A stretch of 64,000 bases of DNA from CAVXSP01 sp963724645 (GCA_963724645.1 CAVRVJ010000010.1:62001-126000); one strand, 5' to 3'; counted from the first letter of the stretch, positions 19,760-28,386 are shown. Notes: generated from the sequence alone by a model not told the origin. Translations and numbers: made by a program.

Positions 19760-20678
19760 CCAGCAACTCGATAAAAACGTCCTCGAGCGTCGGCACGATG
19801 GCGCGCACGCCGGCGGGCGGAAGGCCGGCCGAGTTGAGGATCGCGGCGATATCGTGCTGGGCGTCGTCGCGATCAACCCGCACGTGCAGCCGATCGCCGA
19901 ACAACTGCACACGGTCGTCGCCCAGCCGCGTACGCAGCACCTGCAGCGCGCGGCGCGGCGGCGCGGCGACGACCTCCAGAATCACGCCTCGCGTCGACGC
20001 TTGGAGACGGGCGGGATCATCGAGCGCGAGCAGCCGACCCTGACTCAAGAGAGCAACGCGTGCGCAGCGCTCGGCCTCATCCAGATACGGCGTGGCCATC
20101 ACGATCGTGAGCCCCTGCCCGAGGAACTCCGCCAGCAGCTTCCAGAACTCCCGCCGGGAGACCGGATCCACGCCCGTGGTCGGTTCGTCGAGCACGAGAA
20201 TGGGCGGCTCGTGAATCAGGGTGCACGCGAGCGCCAGTTTCTGCTTCATCCCGCCGGACAGGCGATCGGCGCGGCGGGTGCGGAACGGCAGCAGGCCCGT
20301 GAGCTCGAGCAGCCGCGTCCGGCGATCGGCAAAGCGCCGGACACCATGGATGCTGGCAAAGAACGCGATGTTCTCGTCGACCGACAGGTCGCCGTACAAG
20401 CTGAACTGCTGCGACACGTAGCCGATGGACGCCGTGGCGGTGCGATGCGTGCGGAACGGATCGGCGCCACGGACGCGAATGCGCCCGCCGTCGGGCGGCA
20501 GCAACCCGCAGATCATGCGCAGCGTCGTGGTCTTGCCCGCGCCGTCAGGCCCGATGACCCCGAACATCTCGCCGCGTGCGATCGCAAACGTCAGGTCGAT
20601 CACCGCCGGCGTCGATCCAAACGCCTTTCGCACCCCGGCGAGCTCGATCACCGTCTCTTGCGGCGGCGCATTGTTCAC
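19713..20678 (-). CDS. ABC transporter ATPase (intact)
   Basis: 321 residues with Walker A GPDGAGKTTTLRM, Q-loop YVSQQFSLYGDLSVDEN, signature LSGGMKQKLALA, Walker B PPILVLDEPTTGVDP and a switch region TPYLDEAERC, where Pro replaces the usual switch His of the TTHYLDEAE motif. The C-terminal regulatory domain ends PTLEDVFIELLASAG. Its start overlaps the HlyD stop (ATGA). With the second ATPase it corresponds to the two halves of a fused YbhF. The missing switch His suggests it may be the degenerate half of an asymmetric ATPase dimer (inference). The last residues are encoded by a direct repeat. Confidence 0.93.
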   Translation of the reverse strand: MNNAPPQETVIELAGVRKAFGSTPAVIDLTFAIARGEMFGVIGPDGAGKTTTLRMICGLLPPDGGRIRVRGADPFRTHRTATASIGYVSQQFSLYGDLSVDENIAFFASIHGVRRFADRRTRLLELTGLLPFRTRRADRLSGGMKQKLALACTLIHEPPILVLDEPTTGVDPVSRREFWKLLAEFLGQGLTIVMATPYLDEAERCARVALLSQGRLLALDDPARLQASTRGVILEVVAAPPRRALQVLRTRLGDDRVQLFGDRLHVRVDRDDAQHDIAAILNSAGLPPAGVRAIVPTLEDVFIELLASAGAARAGVGPREQ

Positions 20679-21694
20679 TGCCCGCTCCCGTCGGCAAACT
20701 CGATCTCGATCGGCATGCCCGGCTTGAGCACACCCTTGCGGTTGTCGACGGCGACTTTGACGCGATACACCAGCTTGGCGCGCTCGTCGGTGGTTTGAAC
20801 GTTGCGAGGAGTGAACTCCGCGCGGGGCGCGATGAAGGTGATGCGCCCCGGCAGCCGGTCACCTCCGTCGGTCAGAACGGTGGCCGCCTGATCGATCTTC
20901 AACTTCGGCACCAGCGGTTCCTCGACGTAGCCGTTCGCCCACGCCTGATCGAGATCGATAATCACGATGAGCGGCGCGCCGATCGCAATGAGCTCGCCCG
21001 GCTCCACGAGCCTCGTCGACACCACGCCGCCGGACGGAGCGGCGATGGTTGTCTCCCGCCGGTTCTGCTCGAGCGACGCGATCTGCGCGTCGGCCGCGGC
21101 CACCCGCGCCCGGGCCTCGGCCACTTCCTCGGGCCGCGCGCCGGCGTTCAGCCGGTCGAGGGTTGCTCTCGCCGCCGCCGCCTTATCGGCCGCCGCCTTG
21201 ACACGCGCCTCGGCCTGCTCGCGACGGGCCGCCGCGTCGTCGTACTGCTTCGCCGACCCGGCGCGCGCCTGCAGCAGTTGCTGGAACCTCGCCTCGTCGC
21301 TCTTCGCGGCGGACAGCTCCGAAGCCGCCGCCAGGCGGTCCGACTCGGCCGCCGCGACCTGCGCCTCGGCTTGCCGGATGTCTTCCCGCCGCGTACCGGC
21401 CTGCAGCAATCGCAACCGGGCGAGGGCTTGATCGCGATCGGCCCCGGCCTGGCGGATCACCAGATCGATATCTGTCGTCGCCACGGTGGCCAGCACCTGG
21501 CCGGCGGCGACGCGCTGGCCCTCGGTGACGTTCACCTGCTCGACGCGGCCGGCCACCTTGGAGGCCACCCGGATTTCCGTGGCCTCGACGTACCCGGAGG
21601 CTCTCGGCGGGCCGGCCGGCGCCTGTCGATGGCAGCCGGCTGCCGCGGCACCAAGCGCCATCAGCATGCCACCCATCACAAATCGACTCGTCAA
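20675..21694 (-). CDS. HlyD-family periplasmic adaptor lipoprotein
   Basis: Intact, 339 residues. TTG 21694 starts the gene 8 nt after GGAGG. A lipobox-like LGAAAAGCH suggests lipid anchoring. A biotinyl-lipoyl half-motif (ASGYVEATEIRVASKVAGRV) is followed by a long alanine-rich coiled coil (about residues 75-205). The barrel then contains TTIAAPSGGVVSTRLVEPGE and VYRVKVAVDNRKGVLKPGMP. It is of the YbhG/EmrA type and should bridge the ABC permeases to the TolC channel. Stop and start codons overlap on both sides, so it is tightly coupled to TetR and the ATPase. Confidence 0.93.
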   Translation of the reverse strand: MTSRFVMGGMLMALGAAAAGCHRQAPAGPPRASGYVEATEIRVASKVAGRVEQVNVTEGQRVAAGQVLATVATTDIDLVIRQAGADRDQALARLRLLQAGTRREDIRQAEAQVAAAESDRLAAASELSAAKSDEARFQQLLQARAGSAKQYDDAAARREQAEARVKAAADKAAAARATLDRLNAGARPEEVAEARARVAAADAQIASLEQNRRETTIAAPSGGVVSTRLVEPGELIAIGAPLIVIIDLDQAWANGYVEEPLVPKLKIDQAATVLTDGGDRLPGRITFIAPRAEFTPRNVQTTDERAKLVYRVKVAVDNRKGVLKPGMPIEIEFADGSGQ

Positions 21695-22366
21695 CGGAGC
21701 CTCCTCACCGGTAAGGACCGCCGCGCGGCCGCGGGGTGGACCCGCAGCGCCGCGAGCGTGGCGTTCTGCACGTGGTCGAGCACGGCCTGCGGCGTGACCT
21801 CCGCGAGCGGAAACGGCGCGCGAGCGCGGAGCCGCGAGCGGACGGGCGCGGAGGCGGCGAAAAACAAGAGCGGCGCGACGATGCCCATCTGGGCGATGAG
21901 GGGATGGACGCGGCGAAACGTGCCGGTGCGGCGGCCCGCCTCGAGAATGCCGGCCAGCGTCACCATGACCCGGCGCATCTGCGCGACGACGGGATCGTTC
22001 AGATGACGGCCCCCTTCGGCCATCTCGCGCAGCCAGATGGACGGGAAGTGCGGGCGGGCTACGGCGCTGTCAGCAACGGCGGCGATGAACGCGCGCAACT
22101 GCTGCTCCGGGTCGCCGCCGCGGTCGCGGACGGCCTCGACCGCCTCGGCGGCGGCGCCGAACACGTCGCGCAGGACCTCGCGGTAAAGCGCCGCCTTGTG
22201 CGCGAAGTGGTAGTACAGCATCGCCTTGTTCACCCGGGCGCGGGCGGCGATCCGGTCGACCTTGGCGCCGTCGAAGCCGCGGGCGGCGAACTCCTCCGCC
22301 GCGGCGGCCAGCAGGCGCGCCCGTCGATCCGCCAGCGCGCCTCGGCGATGCTGTCTGACTAACCAT
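21691..22366 (-). CDS. TetR-family transcriptional regulator (frameshifted at codon 5)
   Basis: The DNA-binding domain is clear once the early frameshift is corrected: RARLLAAAAEEFAARGFDGA, then KVDRIAARARVNKAMLYYHF (helix-turn-helix) and HKAALYREVLRDVFGAAAEA. The C-terminal ligand domain is about 150 residues with HFPSIWLREMAEGGRHL and VHPLIAQMGIVAPLLFF. It is the first gene of the efflux operon and its stop overlaps the HlyD TTG. It likely represses the operon until a toxic ligand binds. Confidence 0.88.
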
Positions 22367-22377
22367 TTAGTTAACTA
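22358..22377. promoter_or_regulatory. Candidate TetR operator at the start of the efflux operon
   Basis: ACTAA-CCAT-TTAGT (22358-22371) and the overlapping perfect palindrome TAGTTAACTA (22368-22377) cover the ATG of the TetR gene and the bases just upstream. AT-rich nested palindromes of this kind at the start of a tetR gene are typical autoregulatory operators. The assignment rests on position and symmetry only. Confidence 0.5.
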
Positions 22378-22422
22378 GATACCAGCGCCGAGGCGCCCGT
22401 CAAGACGGGAAATGCCGTATCC

Positions 22423-23169
22423 CTAGAGCAGATCCTGCAGGCGCTGATACCCGGCCCGGCTGACCGGGAGCTTCGTCCCGTCGGTCAGGATCGCCACGCG
22501 GCTGTCCTTCGCGTACAGCTCCACGCGCACAACCCGCTCGATATTCAGCAGGTACGACCGGTGGATTCGGACGAATCGCCGCGGATCGAGCTGGGCTTCG
22601 ATGTCCGACAGCGTCTGCTCCTTCAGCAACGACTTGCCCATCGCGCGAAACGCGATGTAGTCGTCCTGCGCCTCCACGTAGTCGATCTTGTCCACCGCCA
22701 GGACATGCACGTCCGCGCCGTCCCGAATCACGACGCGATCCAGCGGTGTCCCGGGAGGCCGGGCGCTGGCCCTCAGGGCCGACGCCGATACCGCGCCGCC
22801 TCCGCGACGGTCGCGCGCGCGGCCGACCGCGGCCGCCAGCCGTTCCCGGGTGAACGGCTTGAGCAGGTAGTCGACGGCGTGCACCTCGAACGCCTTCAGC
22901 GCGAACTGGTCGTAGGCGGTCACGAAGATGGCCGGCACTTCGCGGCCGATGAGTTCGAGCACGTCGAATCCGTCGAGCTTCGGCATCTGGACGTCGAGGA
23001 TCAGCAGATCGGGCCCCACGTCGGTGACCGCCTTCACCGCCTCGAACCCGTTGGCGCACTCGGCCACGACCTCGACGCCGGTCAGGCTCTCGAGATCCTG
23101 CCGCAACGCGATCCGCGCCGGCTCTTCGTCGTCGACGATCACGATACGAAGCCGCGAGCCGGGGCTCAT
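22423..23169 (-). CDS. LytTR-type response regulator
   Basis: 248 residues. The receiver domain has IVIVDDEEPARIALRQDLES, phosphoacceptor Asp in LLILDVQMPKLDG, FVTAYDQFALKAFE and YLLKPFTRERL (Lys). A linker rich in Ala/Arg leads to a LytTR DNA-binding domain (DKIDYVEAQDDYIAFRAMGK, FVRIHRSYLLNIERVVRVEL, LPVSRAGYQRLQDLL). ATG 23169 overlaps the kinase TGA (ATGA). It should bind direct repeats upstream of target promoters when phosphorylated. Confidence 0.93.
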   Translation of the reverse strand: MSPGSRLRIVIVDDEEPARIALRQDLESLTGVEVVAECANGFEAVKAVTDVGPDLLILDVQMPKLDGFDVLELIGREVPAIFVTAYDQFALKAFEVHAVDYLLKPFTRERLAAAVGRARDRRGGGAVSASALRASARPPGTPLDRVVIRDGADVHVLAVDKIDYVEAQDDYIAFRAMGKSLLKEQTLSDIEAQLDPRRFVRIHRSYLLNIERVVRVELYAKDSRVAILTDGTKLPVSRAGYQRLQDLL

Positions 23170-24225
23170 GCGGGTCCTCCCTCGATCGGGATCGTCACCG
23201 ACACGCGATACGCGTCCGGCGATGGCTCGACGCGCAGCGTCGCCTCGCCGCCAAACGACGCCCCGAGCCGCCGGCGCACCAGATCCAGACCCAGGCCGGT
23301 GCCGGGCCGGCCGCCATCGACGTCTCGCGGATTCACCACGTCGATGACAACCCGGTCTCCTGCCCGCCGTGTCGCGATCTCGGATCGTCCCGCCGTCCAG
23401 GCACGTGGCCACGCCGTGCCTGACGGCGTTCTCGACGAGAGGCTGGAGGATCAGCGGCGGCACCGCTACGTCCCCGCTCGCGGCCGCGACAGTCGCGCAA
23501 ATCGACAGGCGACGGCCGAAGCGCACCTGCTCGACGCACAGGTACTGCTCGGCCAGCGCCACTTCGCGCCGCAACGGAATCCGCGGCGAGGCGCCGACGG
23601 CGAGACTCTCGCGCAGAAAGTCGGCCAGCCGCTGGCACATCTCCCTTGCGCGCACGGGATCGGCCGTCGTCAGGCCCGCAATCGAATTCAGACTGTTGAA
23701 CAGGAAATGCGGGTCGACCTGCGCGCGCAGCGCCCGCAGCTCGGCCTCCCGATGGGCAATCTCCGAGGCCAGCACGCGACGGCCCGCCTCGGCGGAATCC
23801 TCCGACGCCTGAAGCACATAATGCACCGTCACCGACAGGATGTAGCCGAGCCCGCCGAGGCCGGCCAGCAGCGCCGCGAGCACCGGCATCGGCGCGTTGG
23901 CGCGCTCCCAGCCGTCTCTCAGGAGCACGTCCCACCACTCGTAGCCGATCGCCGCCCAGATCGCGCCGGAGATGATGCCCGACCCAAGGGCCGCCGTGAC
24001 CAGCCGGATCGGCGGCGTCCTGGACAGCGGCATTGCACGGCAGAGGTACCAGGCCGAGAACGACAGCGGCGTCGCCAACAGCGCAAGCGGCAGGGCGAAC
24101 ACGATGGCATCGAGCCAGCCCACGCCAATGACGACACCTACGAGTCCGCCGAGCACCGCGCCGAGCACGCACGACGCCGCCAGCTGAAGCAGGAGGCGTC
24201 GCCAATCGGCGAGGATCGGATGCAT
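23166..24225 (-). CDS. LytS/YehU-type sensor histidine kinase (frameshifted)
   Basis: Four membrane segments occupy roughly residues 10-145 (for example LLLQLAASCVLGAVLGGLVG). The His_kinase domain has the phosphoacceptor motif LRAQVDPHFLFNSLNSIAGL and LILQPLVENAVRHGVA (N box). One indel near 23388 precedes the restored catalytic part (VVIDVVNPRDVDGG, GTGLGLDLVRRRLGASFGG, YRVSVTIPIEGGPA). About 353 residues. It is paired with the LytTR regulator by overlap and follows the two DUF5668-type membrane proteins, hinting at envelope-stress sensing. Confidence 0.88.
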
Positions 24226-24228
24226 GAC

Positions 24229-24931
24229 TTACGTCTTGATCTCGACGCCGCCCATCAGGACCAGTCCCCGCAGAATGAGCCGATGCTGCGAGGCCTGCGT
24301 CCCGGTGCTCTTGTCCTCCACGCCCCCGAGGATGGGCACGATCTGATTGACCACGACCCAATCGGCCGGCACCCTGATTTCGATGCCGCCCATCAGCGCG
24401 AAGACGTCGACGACGGCCGTGCCGGTCGCCGTGCTCGCACCGCGCAGATCCAGCTCGATGCCGCCCATGATCGCCGTGAGATCGGCGCCCTTGAAGTCCG
24501 GTGACGAGATGCGCCGCTCGACGCCCGACCAGAGGGCAAGTTCCACGCCGCCGTCGCGCGCCACTGCAGGCACCGGCGCGCGGGTCTCCCACGCGCGGGC
24601 GACCAGCATCACTCCGCCGGCGATGAGCAGCAGCGGCCACCATTGCCAGAAGTGCACCCGCACGCCGTACACCTGTTCCGCCGTAATCCACAGACCGCTC
24701 AAGACAAGAAGCCCCCCGAACACCCGGCTCGATCGACAGGTGGCCGAGACGATCTTCGCCACGCCCAGCGCGACAAGGGCCAGTGGCCAGAAGCGCATCA
24801 GATGAGACACGAGGCCCGCCGGCAGCAACCCCAGATTGCTGCCCGGTGAGCAGCAGTCCCCAGGCAATGACCAGCAGCCCGAGCACGATCTGGGGCGTCA
24901 ACTGCAGTCCGGAGCGTTCCTGGCCTGGCAC
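24229..24931 (-). CDS. LiaF-like membrane protein (frameshifted)
   Basis: Three or four N-terminal membrane segments (TPQIVLGLLVIAWGLLLTG, FWPLALVALGVAKIVS, WPLLLIAGGVMLVARAW) precede a cytosolic right-handed beta-helix-like domain: MGGIELDLRGAS, MGGIEIRVPADWVVV, LGGVEDKSTG, LMGGVEIKT. These MGGxE repeats are typical of LiaF/YvqF proteins that restrain envelope-stress kinases. An indel near 24850 separates the start (GTG 24931) from the rest. Together with the kinase pair this suggests a cell-envelope stress module. Confidence 0.82.
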
Positions 24932-24933
24932 GG

Positions 24934-25293
24934 TTAGATCTTTTCCTGCGGCGCTGCCGGTGTCCCCGCGCCGCGCCGACCCAGCAGAATGGAGACGCCG
25001 CCAGCGACGATGAAGAGCGGCCACGATCGGGAAATCGTCATGACTCCATAGTTGTTCATCAGAAAGACCACGCCGATAAAGACGAACCAGAGGCCACCGA
25101 ACCGGCCGTGCCTGCGGCGCTCCTCCTCGTCAGCGGTGATGATCCGGCCGATCCCGAACACGATGGGGAAGACCGGCCAGAGCCGCGATAAATCGAGCCC
25201 GGGTGCAATCTGCAGCCGCTCGGCCAGAAAGATAAGGCCGATTGTAATCATGACGATGCCCGTCATGGCCTGCGAGCGTTGTTTGCGATCCAC
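24934..25293 (-). CDS. DUF5668-type small membrane protein
   Basis: 119 residues with four short hydrophobic segments: TGIVMITIGLIFLAERL, LWPVFPIVFGIGRIIT, GLWFVFIGVVFLMNNYG and SWPLFIVAGGVSILLG. A charged loop (DEEERRRHGR) sits in the middle. The protein resembles the membrane half of the LiaF-like protein that follows 2 bp later. Intact. It is probably part of the same operon and of the same signalling unit. Confidence 0.8.
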   Translation of the reverse strand: MDRKQRSQAMTGIVMITIGLIFLAERLQIAPGLDLSRLWPVFPIVFGIGRIITADEEERRRHGRFGGLWFVFIGVVFLMNNYGVMTISRSWPLFIVAGGVSILLGRRGAGTPAAPQEKI

Positions 25294-25303
25294 GTCTCTT
25301 CCT

Positions 25304-25451
25304 CTATCTCGTCGCGCTGAGCCAGACGCCCAGCGTCATCGCCACGGCGTCAGGCCGCGTGGCCACCAGCCATAGCATGCCCGCGGCGAGCACCGACGCC
25401 AGCGCGCCGACGAGCGCGATTCCGGTCAGCCATGCGATGATGGCGTCTCAT
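25304..25451 (-). CDS. Possible small single-pass membrane protein
   Basis: A 46-codon frame encodes AWLTGIALVGALASVLAAGM then LWLVATRPDAVAMTLGVWLS and ends at TAG 25304-25306. It has one strong membrane helix. It lacks a start codon in frame; ATG 25449-25451 lies upstream in another frame, so one indel would be needed, as in many neighbouring genes. It is first in line before the DUF5668 gene. Low confidence. Confidence 0.35.
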
Positions 25452-25539
25452 CAATTGAACACTACGCGGCGCGCACGCTGCCGTCGTGCCGGACTCGGCT
25501 AGCGGCGGTCCGGCGTCGGTGAACGGCGGCAGGATTCTG

Positions 25540-25545
25540 TACAAT
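25540..25545 (+). promoter_or_regulatory. -10 element TACAAT for the ABC-SCO operon
   Basis: TACAAT lies 10 nt before ATG 25556. Transcription would begin about 3-4 nt before the start codon, leaving no room for a Shine-Dalgarno site. No clear -35 was identified. The arrangement matches other near-leaderless starts in this window. Confidence 0.45.
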
Positions 25546-25555
25546 TGTGCCAATC

Positions 25556-26287
25556 ATGGCGTTCTTCTCCAGATCGGCGCCCTCTCCGTTGCCGGACTCC
25601 GACGCTGCCCCAGGGGCCTTGATTTCGCTGCGCGGCCTCGAGAAATCGTACGCGCAGGGCGCCAGCCGCACCTGGGTGTTGAGGCGGATCGCGCTCGAGA
25701 TCAAGGAGGGCGAGTTCGTCTCGATCATGGGGCCCTCGGGTGCGGGCAAGTCGACGCTGCTCCATATCATCGGCATGCACGACAGCGAGTGGACCGGCGA
25801 ATACCATTTCTCCGGTCAGCCGGTGCACCGGCTCGGCCCGAAAGATCGCGCCCAGCTGCACAAGCAGAACATCGGGTTCGTTTTCCAGAGCTATCACCTC
25901 CTGGATCATCTCAGCGTTTATGAAAATCTGGATGTGCCATTGTCGTATCGCGACATCAAGAAGGCCGAACGCGACAGCATGGTCTGCGACGTCCTCGATC
26001 GCTTCAACATCGTCGGCAAGAAGGATCTGTACCCCAGCCAGCTGTCCGGCGGTCAGCAGCAACTGGTGGCCGTCGCGCGCGCGGTCATCGCGCACCCCAA
26101 GGTCGTTCTAGCCGACGAGCCGACCGGCAATCTGCACTCGAGCCAGGGACGCGAGATCATGGAGCTGTTCAAGCAGCTGAACGCGGAGGGCACGACGATC
26201 GTGCAGGTCACGCACTCGGAAACCAACGCTGCCTACGGTTCACGCGTCATCGAGCTCAAGGACGGCTGGCTGGTCGGGCAGGCATGA
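25556..26287 (+). CDS. MacB/LolD-type ABC transporter ATPase
   Basis: Intact, 243 residues from ATG 25556. Walker A is GPSGAGKSTLLHIIG, the Q-loop FVFQSYHLLDHLSVYENLDV, the signature LSGGQQQLVAVARAV, Walker B VVLADEPTGNLHS and the switch His VTHSE. The sequence is of the lipoprotein-release or macrolide-exporter type, but no MacB-like permease lies beside it. Its TGA overlaps the ATG of the SCO gene, implying a shared role, perhaps in copper-related or envelope assembly. Confidence 0.9.
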   Translation: MAFFSRSAPSPLPDSDAAPGALISLRGLEKSYAQGASRTWVLRRIALEIKEGEFVSIMGPSGAGKSTLLHIIGMHDSEWTGEYHFSGQPVHRLGPKDRAQLHKQNIGFVFQSYHLLDHLSVYENLDVPLSYRDIKKAERDSMVCDVLDRFNIVGKKDLYPSQLSGGQQQLVAVARAVIAHPKVVLADEPTGNLHSSQGREIMELFKQLNAEGTTIVQVTHSETNAAYGSRVIELKDGWLVGQA

Positions 26288-27162
26288 ACACGCACGTCCA
26301 GAGGTCCGCCGCCCTGGCGGTCGCCCTTCTGGTGGCGCTCTCCGCCGCGTGCCAGCGCAAGGAGGCGCCGAAGCGGTATCCGTTGCACGGACAGATCCTC
26401 GTGGTCAACTCCGCGAAACAGGAGCTGACCATCAAACACGGCGACATTCCCAACCTCATGCCGGCCATGACGATGGTGTATCCAGTGGCGTCGGCGTCGT
26501 TGATGCAGGGACGCGAGCCGGGCGAGACGATTGCGGCCGTGCTGGAGGTCGACAACGGCGTCGGGCGCATCGTCGAAGTGGTGCACGCCGGCACCGAGCC
26601 GCTGCCCGCCGACGCCAATCAGGCGGGGATGGCCGCCGGAATTCTCGACGTCGGCGATCCAGTGCCGGATGCGGCCTTCATCGATCAGACCGATCGCCGG
26701 CGGAGTGTGAGTGAGTGGAAGGGCACCGTCACCGTCCTCACGTTCACGTATACCCGCTGCCCGCTTCCGGATTTCTGTCCCCTGATGGACCAGAACTTCG
26801 CGACGCTGCAGCGCCGGCTCGCCGACGACACGATTCTGCGGGGGCGAGTAAAGCTCATCACCGTGACGTTCGACCCGGCGCGCGATACGCCGGCGGTCCT
26901 CACGGCCCATGCCGCGAAGCTCAAGGCTGATCCGCGCGTCTGGACATTCCTCACGGGCGACGTCGCCACCGTCGAGCGGTTCGCCGGCGCGTTCGGCGTC
27001 GCGGTGATTCGCGATCCGCAGGACGTCGCGCAAATCACGCACAACCTCCGGACGGCGGTCATCGGCCCGGACGGACGTGTGGCGAAGATCTACACGGGCA
27101 ATGACTGGACGCCGGGCGCACTCGTCAGCGACTTGCGGGCGGTAGTGGGCGCAGAGAAGTAG
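26284..27162 (+). CDS. SCO1/SenC-like protein with N-terminal copper-binding domain
   Basis: 292 residues. The lipobox is ALSAACQ. Residues 35-100 form a CusF-like OB-fold (YPLHGQILVVNSAKQELTIK, HGDIPNLMPAMTMVYPV, with paired Met/His typical of copper or silver binding). Residues 125-290 form an SCO/thioredoxin domain. It has VTVLTFTYTRCPLPDFCP, a CX5C spacing in place of the usual CX3C, and the conserved His in ITHNLRTAVIGPDG. SCO proteins deliver copper to the CuA site of cytochrome oxidase. The start overlaps the ABC gene stop. Confidence 0.88.
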   Translation: MNTHVQRSAALAVALLVALSAACQRKEAPKRYPLHGQILVVNSAKQELTIKHGDIPNLMPAMTMVYPVASASLMQGREPGETIAAVLEVDNGVGRIVEVVHAGTEPLPADANQAGMAAGILDVGDPVPDAAFIDQTDRRRSVSEWKGTVTVLTFTYTRCPLPDFCPLMDQNFATLQRRLADDTILRGRVKLITVTFDPARDTPAVLTAHAAKLKADPRVWTFLTGDVATVERFAGAFGVAVIRDPQDVAQITHNLRTAVIGPDGRVAKIYTGNDWTPGALVSDLRAVVGAEK

Positions 27163-27173
27163 GCGTCCTCGCG

Positions 27174-27827
27174 ATGACGGCGCTGTCGTTTACCGCGCGC
27201 GAGCGCGGATTGATCCGGCGACTCCGGACACCGCTCTCGGTTCAGCGCTTCCTGAATCGGCTGCCCTACAACACGGAACCGCCGCCTGGTCCGGCGACGC
27301 TGCGCGCGTTTCGCGGCGTCGCGCGCACCGGCACGGCGCACTGTCTCGAAGCGGCGCTGACGGCGGCCGCGCTGCTCGAACAGCACGGATACCCCCCGCT
27401 CGTCATGAGCCTGGAGTCGATCGACCAGCTCGACCACGTGCTGTTCGTGTACCGACGCCGCGGCCTCTGGGGATCGGTCGCGCGCTCCCGCGATCCGGGG
27501 CTGCACGGGCGCAAGCCCGTCTTCAGGACCCTGCGCCGGCTCGCGTGGAGCTACTTCGACGAGTACATCGACACGACCGGCTGTCTGAAGGGGTACGCCC
27601 TTGCCGATCTACGCGAGCTTGGGCGCTACGACTGGCGGCTGTCGGCCGGCAACGTCTGGAAGGTCGAGCGCTTCCTGCTTGAGCTGCCGCATCGGCCGAT
27701 CCGCTACTCGCAGCGCCGCGTCGACCGCCTGCGCGCCCGCTACTTCACGTACAAGCGCGAGCATCACGGCAGGAAACCGACGTACTACGACCGCCGCGCC
27801 TGGACGCCTATTCCAAGGGGATTCTGA
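27174..27827 (+). CDS. Transglutaminase-like fold protein of unknown function
   Basis: An intact 217-residue protein without a signal peptide. A possible catalytic Cys is in GTAHCLEAALTAAALLEQHG, followed about 35 residues on by LDHVLFVYRRRGLWGSVARS (His) and an Asp in SRDPGLHGR. This is the order and spacing of transglutaminase-like cysteine enzymes. The C-terminus is basic (QRRVDRLRARYFTYKREHHG). It follows the SCO gene by 11 bp and may be cotranscribed. No characterised homologue was recognised. Confidence 0.55.
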   Translation: MTALSFTARERGLIRRLRTPLSVQRFLNRLPYNTEPPPGPATLRAFRGVARTGTAHCLEAALTAAALLEQHGYPPLVMSLESIDQLDHVLFVYRRRGLWGSVARSRDPGLHGRKPVFRTLRRLAWSYFDEYIDTTGCLKGYALADLRELGRYDWRLSAGNVWKVERFLLELPHRPIRYSQRRVDRLRARYFTYKREHHGRKPTYYDRRAWTPIPRGF

Positions 27828-27832
27828 GTTCC

Positions 27833-27926
27833 AGAGCCATTCTCACTTTCCTGTAGCGGGCAACTCTGCTGAATCCCGCTCGCGGTTCGAGCCGATTTCC
27901 TCCTACGAGGAAGTGAGAACGGCTCT
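27833..27926. ncRNA. 94-nt highly structured element between convergent genes
   Basis: The ends form an imperfect stem of about 24 bp: AGAGCCATTCTCACTTTCCT-GTAG against CTACGAGGAAGTGAGAACGG-CTCT. Inside are two further hairpins, CGGG...CCCG and GCTCG-CGGTT-CGAGC. The result is a three-way, tRNA-like outline, though no tRNA consensus is met. It separates two convergent genes and could be a bidirectional terminator, a small RNA or a mobile hairpin element. Strand is unresolved. Confidence 0.45.
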
Positions 27927-28229
27927 CTAGTCCAGATCGAAGTCGCGCGACGGCTTGCTGATCGGCTCCTGGGTGGCCTGTTTCAGCGCCTCCTCGAAGC
28001 GCTTGGACAGCGCGTCGCCACGGGTCTTTTCGGACGCCACCGATTGCTCGAACAGCGCATCGCGCCGCGCTTTCGCCTCGGCGAGGATCTGATGCGCCTC
28101 GTCAAGCTTCGGTTTATCCGCGCGCTCCGGTTCGACGTGCCGCACGACGCGCTTTAATCCCTCGTCGATCACGAGGTTCGATTTGCAGCAGGGACATGTC
28201 ACTTCGAATTCGGTTTTGAGTGGCGACAT
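27927..28229 (-). CDS. Small zinc-ribbon/coiled-coil protein
   Basis: 100 residues from ATG 28229. The N-terminus has a single CPCC zinc-knuckle half (VTCPCCKSNLVIDEGLKRVV), followed by a charged helix likely to be a coiled coil (LDEAHQILAEAKARRDALFE, RFEEALKQAT) and an acidic end (RDFDLD). With only one Cys pair it may dimerise around a metal. Function unknown. It is conserved-looking and intact. Confidence 0.65.
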   Translation of the reverse strand: MSPLKTEFEVTCPCCKSNLVIDEGLKRVVRHVEPERADKPKLDEAHQILAEAKARRDALFEQSVASEKTRGDALSKRFEEALKQATQEPISKPSRDFDLD

Positions 28230-28386
28230 AAAACAACCCGCTCCCAATCCCGAAAAGCCCTTGTCGCTCTTACCCCGTCAAGTGACTTTCCGTCTCACAC
28301 TATGATAGGCCGTATGCGTCGATTGAGCCGCCGTTCGCGGACCGCGGGATTGATGCCTCCGCCCGCCGCGCCCGCCCCGATCCGCC

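Noticed and set aside
27833..27926. tRNA gene or integron attC site
   Set aside because: The fold has a 24-bp closing stem and no 7-bp acceptor, anticodon or T-loop consensus. The GTTRRRY/RYYYAAC core of attC sites is missing.
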